Of a stretch of DNA of 64,000 nucleotides, positions 42,975-54,995 are shown piece after piece (the stretch's first letter is position 1; every line of letters begins with the position of its first letter). The position numbers and the translations under genes are program-made. A model generated the notes under the pieces. The model saw only the letters and a program-made list of their open reading frames with translations. It was not told the origin of the DNA and did not search any database. The stretch spans positions 62,001-126,000 of the forward strand of contig JADNRY010000177.1 in NCBI GenBank assembly GCA_015501585.1, written 5' to 3'. Origin of the DNA: Rhodocollybia butyracea (lineage: Eukaryota > Basidiomycota > Agaricomycetes > Agaricales > Omphalotaceae).

Positions 42975-44665
42975 TAGTCTCAAGAACCAGACTCTGACGA
43001 TACATATGCATGTAATGTAGAGTCTGGAATTAATGTATAAGAGCTTGCGCCGATAGAATTTGTTTACATAATCTGCGGCTCGGATAGCTGTGGGCCTGCG
43101 GGCCCGTATAGCCGCTGGTGTGTACGCGCTTTCCTTTCAACTTGTAACCTCTTCCTGGACGCGTAATTTATCCAATAAATTCATGATGTCAACCGAATAT
43201 CACCGTAATAAGACCGGAAAGCTCAAACCACGTCGAAAATGGCTCTCACCTGCTGATGCGAGTCCTGTTATCTTACAACCAATTTCTGACGCATCCAAAT
43301 ACTCGATATCACCAGCATCGCATCGTTATTAGCCATATTCATCTTCTAGGGCACAAAGCGACTCTAGCGACATCCTAATTCAGCCTCAAAACTTTCCTTC
43401 CATCTCGGGTTCTAGGCAAAACAAATGGCCTTCATTCAGTATCACTATTCCCCAAGTACCAACCTATAGCTCCTCTCCAGAAACACCAGCAACTCTCGTA
43501 GACTCTCCTACTAGTCCCAGATTTGCATTTCCTCTTGACAGTCCTTTTATCACACCTCTATTTCCCAGTCCACTGCATATCATCCACAACATCTGTTTTC
43601 CTCTGCTTTTCTGATTCCTCATGTTGAAGGATGGAGACATTGGCCTAAGAAGCTCTCAGCTGAGGAATATTCAGCATATTTCGAGATACCCTTCTTTGTG
43701 TTCACAGGCTGAATGCTTATCTGCATGTTTACGCGTTCATTGGAGCGACGTCGGAGATTATAAGCTAAACCTGACATGCCTAAAGTGCTGCAAAGCGTGC
43801 GTGTTTCGGTACCTGGCGCACAAGTAGCTGTAGTGACGACAATGGGAACAGATGAAGGAAGGCAACCTTTCACGAAAGCTCCAATAAACTCGAATTTTGG
43901 ATGAAACCTTGATGTACCCACGAACGAATAAGGTGACCTTCATCAATGACAAACTCAATGAGATTTGCACGAGAGGTAGGATGGTTGATTATACGGCGCC
44001 ATTCAGGGGCGGCAAGATGTTCGGGGCAATACAGAGAAGATTCCAAGTTTTACATTTGCAGATTAAAGCCTCGAGGTTGATTTTATCGATTCTGTACTGA
44101 GAGATAATCTCATGGCAGTAGGATAGTCCTGCAATACCAAATTCCTTGGCCTCAGACAGCTAAAGGAAAGGGTTAATCAACAAACAAGGAAAGAAGTGAG
44201 AAAACGCACTATACTCGTTGCTAACCTCTCGTTGGTGTGATCACCATAGCAACTGCTTGGTGTTGAACTGGAACTTGTGTATATTGTAATGGATTTGTTG
44301 AAAGTTTGAGGTGAATTAGGATAGGAACAAGGAACAAGACTGATTTTCCATCTCCTGTAGCGGTGAATGCGACCAAATTTTGACAGTCAAGGACGAGAGG
44401 AATCCATTCACGTTGGAAATCCCAAAGACCAAGCTCCCACTGTGGAATCCGCGCCGAAACAACATGATTGAGCGTGTCAGTGCCTTCCTGGGAGATCCAA
44501 CGAGGTTGAGACATAATTTATGGCATTAAGAAAGTGAAAAAGTGAGAGTAAAAAGAATGTACGCGCCAGAAGCTATATGGGCCCGCAGGCCCACAACTAT
44601 CCAAGCCGCGGATTATCTAAACAAATTCTATGGGCGCCAAGCCCTATCAAATAACTACAGGACTA
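42975..44665. mobile_element. Helicase-carrying inverted-repeat element with a 9-bp target duplication
   Basis: It interrupts repeat X. GATGATGCC flanks it on both sides (42966-42974, 44666-44674), and the copy at 52.58 kb has no insert there. Its extreme ends share only TAGTC/GACTA. Just inside, about 90-bp inverted repeats (43037-43128 and 44562-44649) contain GATAGAATTTGTTTA.ATAAT and GTGGGCCTGCGGGCCC. The cargo is a minus-strand RecQ-like helicase relic. Confidence 0.7.
43619..44514 (-). pseudogene. RecQ-like DEAD/DEAH helicase, N-terminal half, broken
   Basis: From 44514: WELGLWDFQREWIPLVLDCQ, motif I VAFTATGDGKSVLFLVPIL, motif Ia VAMVITPTRG. After an intron-like gap comes FGIAGLSYCHEIISQYRIDK, motif II FVIDEGHLIRSW (DEGH), then FVKGCLPSSVPIVVTTATCA (motif III TTAT) and NLRRRSNERVNMQISI. 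Frames shift at about 44030 and 43925, and the C-terminal helicase half is missing. This RecQ-like type is often amplified in agaricomycete genomes. It lies wholly between the inverted repeats of the 42975-44665 element. Confidence 0.75.
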
Positions 44666-44821
44666 GATGATGCCCGTAGATATGTACGCAAGATATGATA
44701 TACAAGACTTATCTTCTCTCTAAAGCCTGTACTAAACATGGACATAGCACTCAAAAGCGATGGAATATATGACATTCAGTCTTTGGACTTGGGCATTAGG
44801 ATGGTGGACTCAGTACTTCAT

Positions 44822-45169
44822 CAGGAAAAGCCGTTTTTGCCTAGGTGACCCCAGAGTGGCCTAAAGCAAACTAGGTGACCTAGGAATTTGGGCTCGTCCC
44901 TTGCCAGTCAAGGCTCTTGAGGATTCCCAAGGCAAGCCTAGGTTTGCCCAGGTTTGCCCAGGTGCTCCTGGGGAACACCTGGGGAACACCTGAGCAAACC
45001 TGGGCAAACCTAGGCTTGCCCTGGGTTTGCCTAGGATACCCTAGGGAATCCTCAAGAGCCTTGACTGGCAAGGGACGAGCCCAAATTCCTAGGATGCCAT
45101 AGGATTCATAGGTCACCTAGTTTGCTTTAGGCCACTCTGGGGTCACCTAGGCAAAAACAGCTTTTCCTG
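44822..45169. repeat. Near-palindromic MITE, copy 2 (348 bp)
   Basis: Same family as 34818-35174. The left arm lacks about 22 bp (TGAATCCTATGGCATCC region) and the centre has an extra GAGCAAACCTGGGCAAA-type step. Inserted in repeat X copy 1 between GGACTCAGTACTTCAT and GTTACGCG. Confidence 0.9.
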
Positions 45170-45487
45170 ATGTTACGCGTGCGGCCTGCCTCCGCCACAT
45201 TTTAGCACTAGAGTCTTTATCTTTATCGCTGAAATCCTGAACGAGCAAAGTTCTACGGTATATGGCCCGAGACCATCCACTTAATGAACACACAGCAACA
45301 AAGTCCATGACACCATCACCAAACTGGGCAAGTTCGAATAAATTGAGCGCGAAGTCGAAAGTTGCGTCCCTCTTGTGCCAATATACTATACAGAGGGGAG
45401 TCATTCCTCGTATGTTTGGCTTTTGGAACGCATCGCAGAGAACACAAGAGTTGTTTGGCCAGTTATTGAGCGCTTCGGAGTCAAGTT

Positions 45488-45814
45488 TGTCGAGGCAAGA
45501 GTTGCCTCTGTTAGGAGTCCCGCTCCTCCGGGCCTGTTACCGGTAAAAGGGGAGGTGTTTCCCCGCTCGAGATTGTTTTCCCTTTCTTATCTTATAGGCT
45601 GATATTTTACCTTCGTTCGCTTGATCCTTACATGCTACAACGACTGAGGGAAATAAACGAAAGTATTGAAGTATAAAGTAACGGCGCCACCTACCCGATG
45701 CGGTCTATCAATGAAGCGTACACTTGTGTACTACTGAGAGTAAGGTTATTTATCTATTTACCTGTGATCTTTGTACTGATATCTACTTATAGTCTAGATT
45801 ACTTACAAAGTTCA
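45488..45814. mobile_element. LTR-like insertion (about 327 bp) in repeat X copy 1
   Basis: Absent from the paralogous site at 26875-26905 (GGAGTCAAGCTAGATC). The insert begins TGTCGAGGCAAGAG and can end TTCA (TG...CA). A clear target duplication was not found, so 'solo LTR' is tentative. Confidence 0.4.
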
Positions 45815-45895
45815 CAAAGCTAGAGGCACCCTTTTGGTACTTGGAGTTGATGGACCAATGATGGTGTTATAGATTCAAGTCTGCAGGCCAAAGCT

Positions 45896-47557
45896 GAGCG
45901 CGTACATCACTAGGTCTGAACAAGGTACTTTGTAACCCAACCCCACATGTAAGTCCCAAGCTCGAGCAGTCAGTAAATTGAGAAGAGTTTTGATGCATTC
46001 TGACCTTTGTACTTTATGAGTCCTGAATGAAATGACGGCTCATCCTTATGGCGGGTTTTGCGTGAGAATTTGTCCCGATTGAGCCTGATTTCATCCAAAT
46101 CGGGTTGACCCAATAAGGAGTTTATTTCGATATACTTGGAATGTCAAAGCGTGCATCACGTGCTCTATGCCTGCCTGTTGAAAACTTCTATTAGAACAAG
46201 TATCTTCTGAAAAAGAATAGCTAAGCTAGCTAGGCTAGTAACTTATTGCTCCAATGTTTCTTTAAGTTTGATGCTCTGGTCCATTTTGTTGCCTGCTGAG
46301 CTTCAATCCCATTGAAATCTCCTGCAATTGGCCAACCATGTTTCTTTCATTCTGCTCGCTCAGTGGCAGTAGCTAAGAATCAAGCTGCCATTCGTCAAGG
46401 TAGTTCTACCTGTGGTGGTAAACATTCCCAAGAAGGAAAACTTGGCGGCACTGTAGGTAACAGAGCATGTCACTTCTAGCAGGCTATATAGGGATGGTTA
46501 GCATTTTCATTCAACCGTCTCTTCGTTTACTGATAATTTGTAGCCATGTGCCTTGGTGGCCCAACCAACTTGGCTCGTTGGGTTTTCTTGATCTTCCAGA
46601 TCCGTACCTCTTTTGGAAGGAATTGAAGTCTGAGGATAGTGAGTACGCTTTTGTTCTGTTATCCATTCTTAACATATCTGCTTTCTTCATTCTCTTAGGT
46701 TCCATGGATGGTGATGCCGGTAAGTTTTTGTCTTTTACAGTTCATGCACAAGTCAGGCCCTCTTCCATTTCGAAGGGCAGGAGGATTAGCAGGTGAATAT
46801 GGATGAGCTTTCACGCCTTTGAAGGTTGCCGAACCAGGCTCTCAATGACTTCTTGATGAGCTGTATTTTACCATCGGATTCGACATTCTCAACTTGTTGC
46901 CTGTCCTTTCACAAATGTCGTTGGATCATTCCGGCTTTGGCTAGTCTCACACGCAAGCTACTTTTGTGGAATTGAATTCACGGGATGAGTAACAGAAATT
47001 CTCGAGTATGAGTAGGAGTGGTGGGCACGTTAAAATGATGTCTGAGAAGCCTGATAGTGCTGTGTTAGCACTTTTGAACATGTCCTGTGTTCCCAGCCAT
47101 CCAGTCTAATGCCCTCCTTCAGAAGCTGGGGTGGCCCTTCACATGCTTGGACACCCCTCCACATACTTCTCTTCGTGGTGCTAGTGTTGACAACAACCAG
47201 CTTACCTTCTCTGATTTTGACAATACAGACCATATGCTTCTCTATATACATCAATTTCTACAAATACTTTACTGTAAGTGGCAGAGCACAGGACTCGTAC
47301 CTGCCACGCGTTTGGCGCGATGGCCCACACTCGCAAGTATTGACAAATACGGATATTGAAGTAAGAACCAAGTAAGACTCACAGAGACTAGTACACAACT
47401 TCATGACAATTTAAATTGTCATACATGGAGCATAGTAATACTTACAGCAGGCTGGCTGGCATTTGTAAAGAACAATATTTAAGCAGCTAGGACCAGCCTC
47501 AGTCTCCCCTGTGCATGGGCACAAATCTGACTGCCCCCTTCTCATGATCATATATCT
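45896..47557. other. Intergenic region with a few intron-like signals, no gene assigned
   Basis: At 46630-46770 on the plus strand, GTGAGTACGC...CTTAACAT...TTCTCTTAG and a following short GTAAG...ACAG look like introns around tiny exons (upstream exon reads CLGGPTNLARWVFLIF). No family is recognised and no complete reading frame could be assembled. Confidence 0.25.
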
Positions 47558-49669
47558 TCAACGCCGGAAGTTATCAGGTAAGAGATGGTAACCATATATC
47601 ACTGAACTCACCACAGGCACTAGTGTAGTCAACGGATCCACTGTGTTGTCCAGAATCTCCCATTCAATATTCCTATCCCCATTGATTTCAAGCTCATCTA
47701 TAATGTCCCATTGATTGTAGTCCAACTTCGGAGCCCCGATGTTACCAAGGAATCGGTTTGCAGCAAAATCAAGTGTGCTAAGCGGAGGGGCGGTTGTGTT
47801 GGAGTAGGTTCTGCCAGAATGCTGGATAGTGTGGTCAGAGAATGCACGAAGGTTGAGGACCAAATGGTGTATTAGCATAGGTACTAGGCTGGAAGAAGTT
47901 TGTTATTGGGATGATGGGTTGCTTGGCAAGTTGGAACAGGAGGCGTGAAACATACATGTTGAAATACTGGCCAGTGATGCTGCTAACATTGAACCATGTA
48001 TCTGACATCTAGATCATACAACATTTTTCATTTTCAAACGGAATTCTTCAGAATTATGGTGCAAGAGGGTAACTTACTATCCCTGGAAAGATGGATGCCT
48101 AGATTGGAGGTTTGTTAGAGGGACTAGCATAGGAAGTTAAATAGAACTCGCAATTCCAGAAGCAGCATCAAGACCTGCGATCACTGAGATGGTGCTAGAG
48201 ATAGACAAGACTCCGCTTGAGGCTGTCACAGAGACTTCAATGAGAAACTCACAGGAAATATAGACTGCCTATTCACAATGTGTCATGTTAATAACTGTCC
48301 TGCAATGTCACAATGGTTCACTGACCGTCGCGCAGGACCACCTCAGCGATACTATGAGTACCAGATTTCCGGGATTGCATGATGTAACCAGCCATTTTGA
48401 TCAAAGTTAAAATGAAGATAATACTGTCAAAGATCAATCGGAGGAGGGGAGAAATAACCATTACTAGGATGTAGATCAGTTGACCTGAAGAAATGTTGCC
48501 AGTGAACAAAAGACTCACCACTAGCATTGAAAGATAGAGCAATCAATACAATGAATAAGAGGAAGGAAAGATGGATATGCTGACATTTCCAACTCTAAGC
48601 CCGCATTGACCAAACACGATGTGAATGGCTCATCATCTGTGCCTTGGCTGGTGAATGGTGAAGAGAAGAGCAATAGCTATGTAAGCAACACAATTGGGAT
48701 GTAAGTATTTCAATTTTGAAATAAAGAGCATACCAGGATATCAAGAACAACAGTTGCAATGATAAAAGGACAGAGCAGAATAAGCAGCGATCGCTTCTGA
48801 CCAAAGAGTGCATAAACCCTCAAGATGGAAAGTACTATGGCAGACAATTTTTAGGCAAGCGATTGTCAAGCGATTTCATTAGTAGGAAATAACGATGACA
48901 TACAATTCACTGCTACTTCCGTGGTATCATAAGAAATTTGTGAAATGAGATAGGCAGCGCCACAGCTGGGCACAATATAGTATTGAGTCAAGCACATTGC
49001 ACTCAAGTCAAAAGGCAAATCAACCTTGTATCTGTTAAAGTTTGTCCTGGAAGCTTGATGTTGAAAATCATCTGGAACACTTGGGCCAGCAGAAGGCTGT
49101 AGCGGCTCATAATGAGTATCATAGAGCTGCCAGTCAGTTGACGGGACCATATCAACTGAATTTCGGCAGGGAGTGTGAGGAAAAAGTCATATAACAATAC
49201 AACTGCAGTTCAAAGCATAAGCAAGATACTCCACTCTCTGAAGTTTGACTAGAGAAAAATCTGACCAAAGGAAGATAGCATCGCATAGCTGCCCAACCTA
49301 TAATATTAATGGCAGCATGACATAATCTTCATACAAAGTCTAGGTTGCTTAACGTACTGGAAATATATTGATTCAGCGATGGCCTGATCACTGGACGAGT
49401 TTGACATGGGGGGCGAAAAGTAGAGTGCTGATCACCAATCTTTTGAGATGGCATGAGTATAAGTACTGGCAGCCTGAGGGTCACTAGAACATAGAAATAG
49501 ATGGGGGAATAGATATCAAGATGTATTTGCAGATGGTTGAGGCAATATCTGTAGCTCTCACTGGAGGCATTGTCCACGGCATCTGAGGGTCACGCATTGA
49601 ACCTGCATTGGCCTTGTTCAAGCACTCAAGCCGAGATAAGTTGATCTGTCCTGCAAACATTGTATGCAT
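47558..49669 (-). CDS. DUF6533-type multi-pass membrane protein gene, many introns, integrity uncertain
   Basis: Recognisable exons on the minus strand: AMLSSFVVLLYDFFLTLPAEIQLIWSRQ (about 49290-49130, around a 64-nt intron), SCGAAYLISQISYDTTEVAVN, LLSILRVYALFGQKRSLLIL followed by CPFIIATVVLDIL, LIFDSIIFILTLIKMAGYIM followed by QSRKSGTHSIAEVVLRDG, and the C-terminal HHLVLNLRAFSDHTIQHSG...ELEINGDRNIEWEILDNT. The YDFFLTLPAEIQLIW motif is the DUF6533 hallmark. Introns are short with CTAAT/CTGAC-like branch sites. The first exon and the 48.1-48.3 kb exons are ambiguous, so the limits are approximate. Confidence 0.6.
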
Positions 49670-50184
49670 GGGAGGCCGCTTTCCGGAACCATACAGTGCC
49701 AGGGACCGCTGGGAGCCGCTGGAATCGGCTGTATAGTGTCTGACAATGGCTCCAGCTCACTCATGATTTGCTGATTGAATCAATGGTGGCTATTGATCTC
49801 TTTAACAAGTCTCAAATACTGGATTTTGTTTCTGCTTCAAAGACCTTTGAGATTTGTAAGTTGCTGAAGAAATAAATGACCATTGACTTGTGGGATAGAT
49901 CATATGATAACAACTGGCATCTGATTCAGATCTGACTTACAGATGCCATGGTCAATGCTCCTTATTGCTCATCTTCAAATAGATCATAATTTGGCATCCA
50001 ACAGCGCCTTAATGAGAGTTGAACTGGTTGCTGACTGGGTTCAATGTGGTGGCCCATTTGGACAATGTTGACAACAAACTGCTGGCATAATTTTTTCTCA
50101 GAGTGCTCCTGAATTTGTGTGATGAATGCAGTGCCTAAGTAGTAGGCACTGCCTACCTCTTCAACTCTTGAGGGTAAACTCATC

Positions 50185-50490
50185 CTTCCTATGCCAGAGG
50201 TTACCTGTCACCGAACTCGAAATCATGACCACTGCATTCACTTTTATCAACCTCCTCGCATATTCTTTCCGGTAGAACAAGCCGCAGGGAGGGGGGTGCC
50301 ATATCCGTATTCAATGAACTCGAAAGGCAGTACCTGGCAAGGGACCACGGCAATGATCTTACTACTACTACCCATCGACTCAGGCTATCTACCCATCACC
50401 CATTCCTATTTTCTCTCTGTATACCGTCTACGATTATCCCCACTTTCAGATGGTCCGCTCTATACTTCAGGCTCCTTATCATAGCCTGAT
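50185..50490 (+). pseudogene. Second fragment of the WWNKP membrane-protein relic
   Basis: About 80% similar to 38370-38930: TGCCAGAGGTTACCTG.CAC, GCCGCAGGGAG, ACCCATCACCCATTCCTATTTTC. It lacks the 157-bp insertion seen there, which bounds that insertion. No intact frame. It directly precedes repeat X copy 2, as the relic does upstream of copy 1, suggesting both belong to one duplicated block. Confidence 0.6.
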
Positions 50491-52935
50491 AACCCGAGCA
50501 TAGTATTAGCTAAGCGATGAACCCAGGTCTCGGTTGAGCAAGCGGTGTTCACGGTACGCAGGAATAGAAGAGAGGAGTACACGGCACGCATATCCGTGTA
50601 TCTCTGGATGTTCCCAGAGCGGCATCTGGCCGGAGCGCCTCTTGGGCAGGATCAACACGATTACCCATTCCCTCTTTGCCTCAACCGATAACATCGAACG
50701 GCAGACAGAAGGAATCATATTTCATATACAGCAGTGACATAACCCACAGATTCCCTCTTTCGAACTGAGTTTCAGCACAATTCATTCGCAAGCCCCCCAA
50801 AAAGCTATCGAACACGAACACCAAGCAACTACACTTGGATACTCATAAAACCTTGCTATCCCATCGGAAATTGTATCGTTGTATGAAGGGTCAAGGGTTC
50901 GTTTGATTTCACAGCTTTCAAAGTGAAACAAGCTAGATAAACCCTGATAAACCGCAGCGCCTCTGGGTTTCAAATCTCGATTAAATAATCGATAGTGGTG
51001 TAGGAGGGTAGTACTAGGGGAAGTGCTGAAGAGAGGAGAATGTGTCACTAATGTTGACGTTGAACGTTGAGCAGAAAGGTGAACTTCAAAGCTACGCCAC
51101 GAGAATATCGGATGCTGGCGGGTCGGAGCCAGGCGCCAGTGCTTGACAACGATTCCGGAGGGGGAAGGATAGTAGTGCTTTAGGCCTAGTAGCGTTAGGC
51201 CCAGTAGCATGTTTAGCAGCAACGACATAACCCGCAAATTTGGTTCGAATCCAGCGTACCCAACGTCCGACCCGGTCGCGAGTAAAAATCGAATCTCATA
51301 CATCCTGCTACCAACTCCAAGAATCCTGACCTCCAGATCAACATGGTACATGCTGTAGTGAGCGTCTCAGAAACCCGTCCCTTCTTCCCATCGGAGATTA
51401 TATGCCATATCAAAGCCTATCATAGCCCAGATAAACGATTCCGGGCTGAACGCCTGAACGCAACCTAACTCAGTCTTCAAGCTTCAAGCTTTGGCACAAG
51501 ACTCCAACAGCCCCGACTGGCAGTCACACAGTGATCTTGGTGCACGACACCAAGCAAGTCACTCAGCGGGGGCAACGAGCCTGAAAAGCCGTCGCGTTCC
51601 TTGGTACCAGTGAACGCCCGAGATTTTCCTTGTCCAGGGACAACCTTCAAAATTGCCTGAGCCCTTTTATTAGCGGAAGCGGACCACATTGTATCAACTC
51701 CTTGTACTGAACGCAGTCAATCGTCTATAATGTCACGTCTCCAGGATACTATAATAATATGTAAGTAGTTAGCAGAAGCGCAAAAGTACAATAAACTTGC
51801 TAGATTTGTAGATCTACAAAGCCAAACGCAAAACATCCCGACACCAGAAGCAAGCGCCTGGGGATATTCACGATGCACGTATTTGACGAGATCATTTTCC
51901 CTTACCGATCACACTCGAGTCGAAAGAGGTACCTTGTCCAAAAAAAAAACAGCAGAAACGGGACAACGGGCGCTGGGAGGCACAGTATCAGTGCATTCAT
52001 GGATGCAAAGTAGTGAGGTTGAATGAACTTGAATAATAATATTAAATTATGTATATTTTTCCCATATTGTGTGGGCAAGAATCGAGAGTGAAAAACCGAT
52101 AGTCGAACGTTTGAGAGGAACAAGTGGCTCCACGTGACAGAACTTTCATGAAGATTCTGATAAGTACTAGTAGACTCGTACCCAGCCCAGTAGTCGTAGG
52201 GAGACTGCGATTTGGGCTCTTCGATCGACTGTCATCAAAGTGTAGTCCAGGCTGATTGCCGACTGGGAACGAGTCTCGAAGATAAGACAGTTGATAGTAG
52301 AAACAAAGATAAGATAAAGGAGATGATGTAGAAACGTCGGAGGTGGAGATACATATAAGTATACTCCCCTCGAACGCGGATGAACAAAGCCGGAACGTTA
52401 TGAGAACGCTAGTTCTTACAAATACCGGACGCAAGCAAATGATAACGGGTCCAGGAAGGGTGTGTGCATGTGGGGGACGAGAAATATCTGTACATCGGAT
52501 ACTGTTGCCAAAACGCGCGAGATATAAGCGCCTAAGCGGAGGTTTCTTCACGCCCATTATGAATGAAGATGAAGTTACGACGACGATGACCCTAGATATG
52601 CAAGATATGACATCTTCTCTCAACATGGACACAACGCTCGGAAGCGGTGGAATATACAATGTTTACTCTCGGGAGAGTATTAGGATGGTGGACTACTTGC
52701 CTCCGCCACATTGTAGCACTATCTTTATCGCTGAAATCCTGAACAAAGGCAACAATTCTACGGCATATGGAGGCCATCTAGATGAACACAGTAACAAGCC
52801 GAGATCTGGATGTAAGCCTGCACCCAAGCACCTGTTGTTGATAAGGAGATCATACTCTTCTTGGCACGGAGCGACAAAATCCTGCGTAAAAGAGGCGAGG
52901 GATGAGCAATCGAAAAGAAAATAGAGGCTCAACGT
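50490..52935. repeat. Repeat family X, copy 2
   Basis: Homologous to 40430-45250 without the helicase element or MITE. It keeps the minus-strand peptide FVQDFSDKDSATMWRRQ (about 52740). A consensus-like pol III B box GGTTCGAATCC occurs at 51241-51251 within it. No intact gene is recognised. Confidence 0.7.
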
Positions 52936-54654
52936 TCAACACCCACCCTGGGATCTCAGACGTTTTCAACCGTTGCTTGATACCACCTGTCAGAGACCGT
53001 AAGGGCCAACTCGAACGCCGTTTCGCATGAGCTTGGCTTCTTTGTTGTTACGAATCCATTGTATGGAGCGTTGACAGTGTCCCTGCTGAATCGTTAGATT
53101 GGTTCCAACTTCTGGGTCATCACCCCCCATAGCTAGGCGCTGACCCCAGGGCTCGGTTGAACAGGCCATGTTCATGGTGCGTAGAGATAAAAGCGGAGTC
53201 GAGAGCGCATGATGGGAACGAAGATATATTGTCCTCGATATTAGATATCTGCATCGGAATCACGGGCCGGAGCGGGTTAGTGAATATAGGCCTATTCTCT
53301 ATTCTCAACACGATTTCTCATTCCCACTTTGCGGAGGAGGAAAGGAAGTCGCGAATAGCAGCGACACAACTTGCGGATTCCCCGTTCGAATCATGATCTA
53401 ATTGCATCGATTCTGTTTCCAGGTGCCCAAGATATCGGCACACCAAGCAAATACAGTTGGATGCTCTCGGAAATTGTATCACTAAACCAAGGGTCAAGGG
53501 CCTCGTTCTTACCCCAGCCGTAAGGGAAACGAGCCAGATAAGATGCAGCGTTTCACGCCTAACACACAGGCCTCGGTTGAGCAAGCGATAGTGGTGTGTA
53601 AGAGGGTAAGAAGGTAGGATGGAAGCGTTGAAGAGAAGAGGAGAATGCGTCGCGAATGCTGAGCAAGAGGGTGAAATTTGAAGCTGAGCATCAAAATATT
53701 AAAGCTTCACCACGAAAATAACGGGATGCTAGCGAGAAGGCAGTGCTCGAGAACGATTTCAAAAAGGGAATTGCAGGAGAGCTACACGTTACACTTCAGC
53801 ATCTTGGCTGGCAACGACGAAGCCGTAGAGTTTCTTCGAACCCACCCAATTTCTGACTCGGTCACGAGCAAAGATCGAGTCTCATACATCCTGCCACCAT
53901 CCCGACCTCCAGTGGATCTCGACATGGTACATGCTGTACCGAGTGTCTCAGAAACGCGTCCCTTCTTCCTATCGGGTGTTATATGCAATATCACAGCCTA
54001 TCACAGCTGAGAGAAACGATCCTGAGCTGAAAGCGCTATTTGTCAAAGTATTATGCTGCAGGATAGGCGGGTTCCGAGTATAGTCCCTTACCCACTCTGC
54101 CTCACTCGAAGACATCAGCGGAAGAGGGTGCGACATATGTAGCCTGCGTATTCCTTCCCTGAACCCAATCCAACTCGGCCTTCAGCACAACAAGATTGAC
54201 CTTACCTCCAGCAACCCCGACGGCCCCTGTGATCTTTATACACTACACCAAGGGGGAATGAGCCTGAAAACTCATTAGAGCGTATTTGCACCGGGATTCG
54301 TCTCGCCAGCGTCTCGTTTATCACGTGTTGAAGCACTCGCAGCACACCTCTTTTGTTTAATGCCATTTTTCAAAAAATATTCCAGGTATTCCCAAAAAAG
54401 GAAGTACTGACCTCTGTGAGATCGTCAGATATTTCCAAAAAAGGGAAGATCTTTGACCGCCGCACTCAGATATGTCCATAAAAGGAAGAATTATCCGCGT
54501 CGGACTGTGAGAGGACTGACCAGAGTAGGCGAATGCAGTCCCCACAAACTTTACATAAGCGTTACATAACAATCCGTGGCTATGATCCTGGCGCTTAATT
54601 GCACGCTCAGGCTGTTAATCTAAACTGAGAGGCCTCCGGCCTGGTATATATTCT

Positions 54655-54873
54655 CAACCCTAACGCTCAAGCGGGGGCGCTGCCCCGGACCCCCGCCTAA
54701 CCCTAAACCTAGCCCCGAACCCTAACCAACCAACCCGAACCCTAACCAACCAACCCCGAACCCTAACTGACCCAGCCCCGAACCCTAACTGACCCAACCC
54801 CGAACCCTAAACAACCCGCGCTGCGCGCGGGCGTAAAAACCCTAACGCCTAACCCGACCTAACCTAACCTAAC
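54655..54873. repeat. Interstitial telomere-like repeats (CCCTAA, degenerate)
   Basis: About nine CCCTAA units in phrases such as CCCCGAACCCTAACTGACC, then CCTAACCTAACCTAAC. Fungal telomeres are usually TTAGGG. Here the tract is internal to a transposable element, so it is not a chromosome end. Confidence 0.85.
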
Positions 54874-54904
54874 GCTAGCGGCTAGCTAGCAAAGTTGTAT
54901 AACG

Positions 54905-54995
54905 GAGAAAAAAAATTGCCAAAAGCGAAAATTGAACAGCGAGCCTCAAGCTTATTACAACAAGCGTGACGCGATAACCACTACACTAAAGCAGT
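54905..54995 (-). ncRNA. tRNA-like sequence with A box, B box and T-run
   Basis: On the minus strand: an A-box-like TTTAGTGTAGTGGTTATC (54990-54973), a B-box-like GTTCAATTTTC (54937-54927), then a run of eight T (54915-54908) as a pol III terminator. The order and spacing match a tRNA, but the acceptor stem does not pair and the anticodon stem is weak. It is a tRNA-derived pseudogene or pol III promoter inside the element, not a confident tRNA gene. Confidence 0.45.

Larger units (their letters stand above)
40430..45895. repeat. Repeat family X, copy 1, with nested insertions
   Basis: Diverged copy (roughly 75-80% by eye) of 50490-52935 and of 53140-55700. Landmarks: AGAAGAGAGGAGTACA, CGGAAATTGTAT.GTTGTATGAAGGGTCAAGGG, GAATCTCATACATCCT, GACGCGTTCC-type GCGTTCCTTGGT, CTTCACGCCCAT. 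Insertions inside: helicase element 42975-44665, palindromic MITE 44822-45169, LTR-like segment 45488-45814. Near its right end the minus strand reads LVQDFSDKDKDSSAKMWRRQ, conserved in other copies. I cannot name the family. Confidence 0.7.

Noticed and set aside
54655..54873. Chromosome end
   Set aside because: The CCCTAA tract is degenerate, only about 220 bp long, and sits inside a bounded transposable element with unique DNA on both sides.
54905..54995. Functional tRNA gene
   Set aside because: A and B boxes and a T-run are present, but the acceptor arms do not pair and no clear anticodon stem forms.
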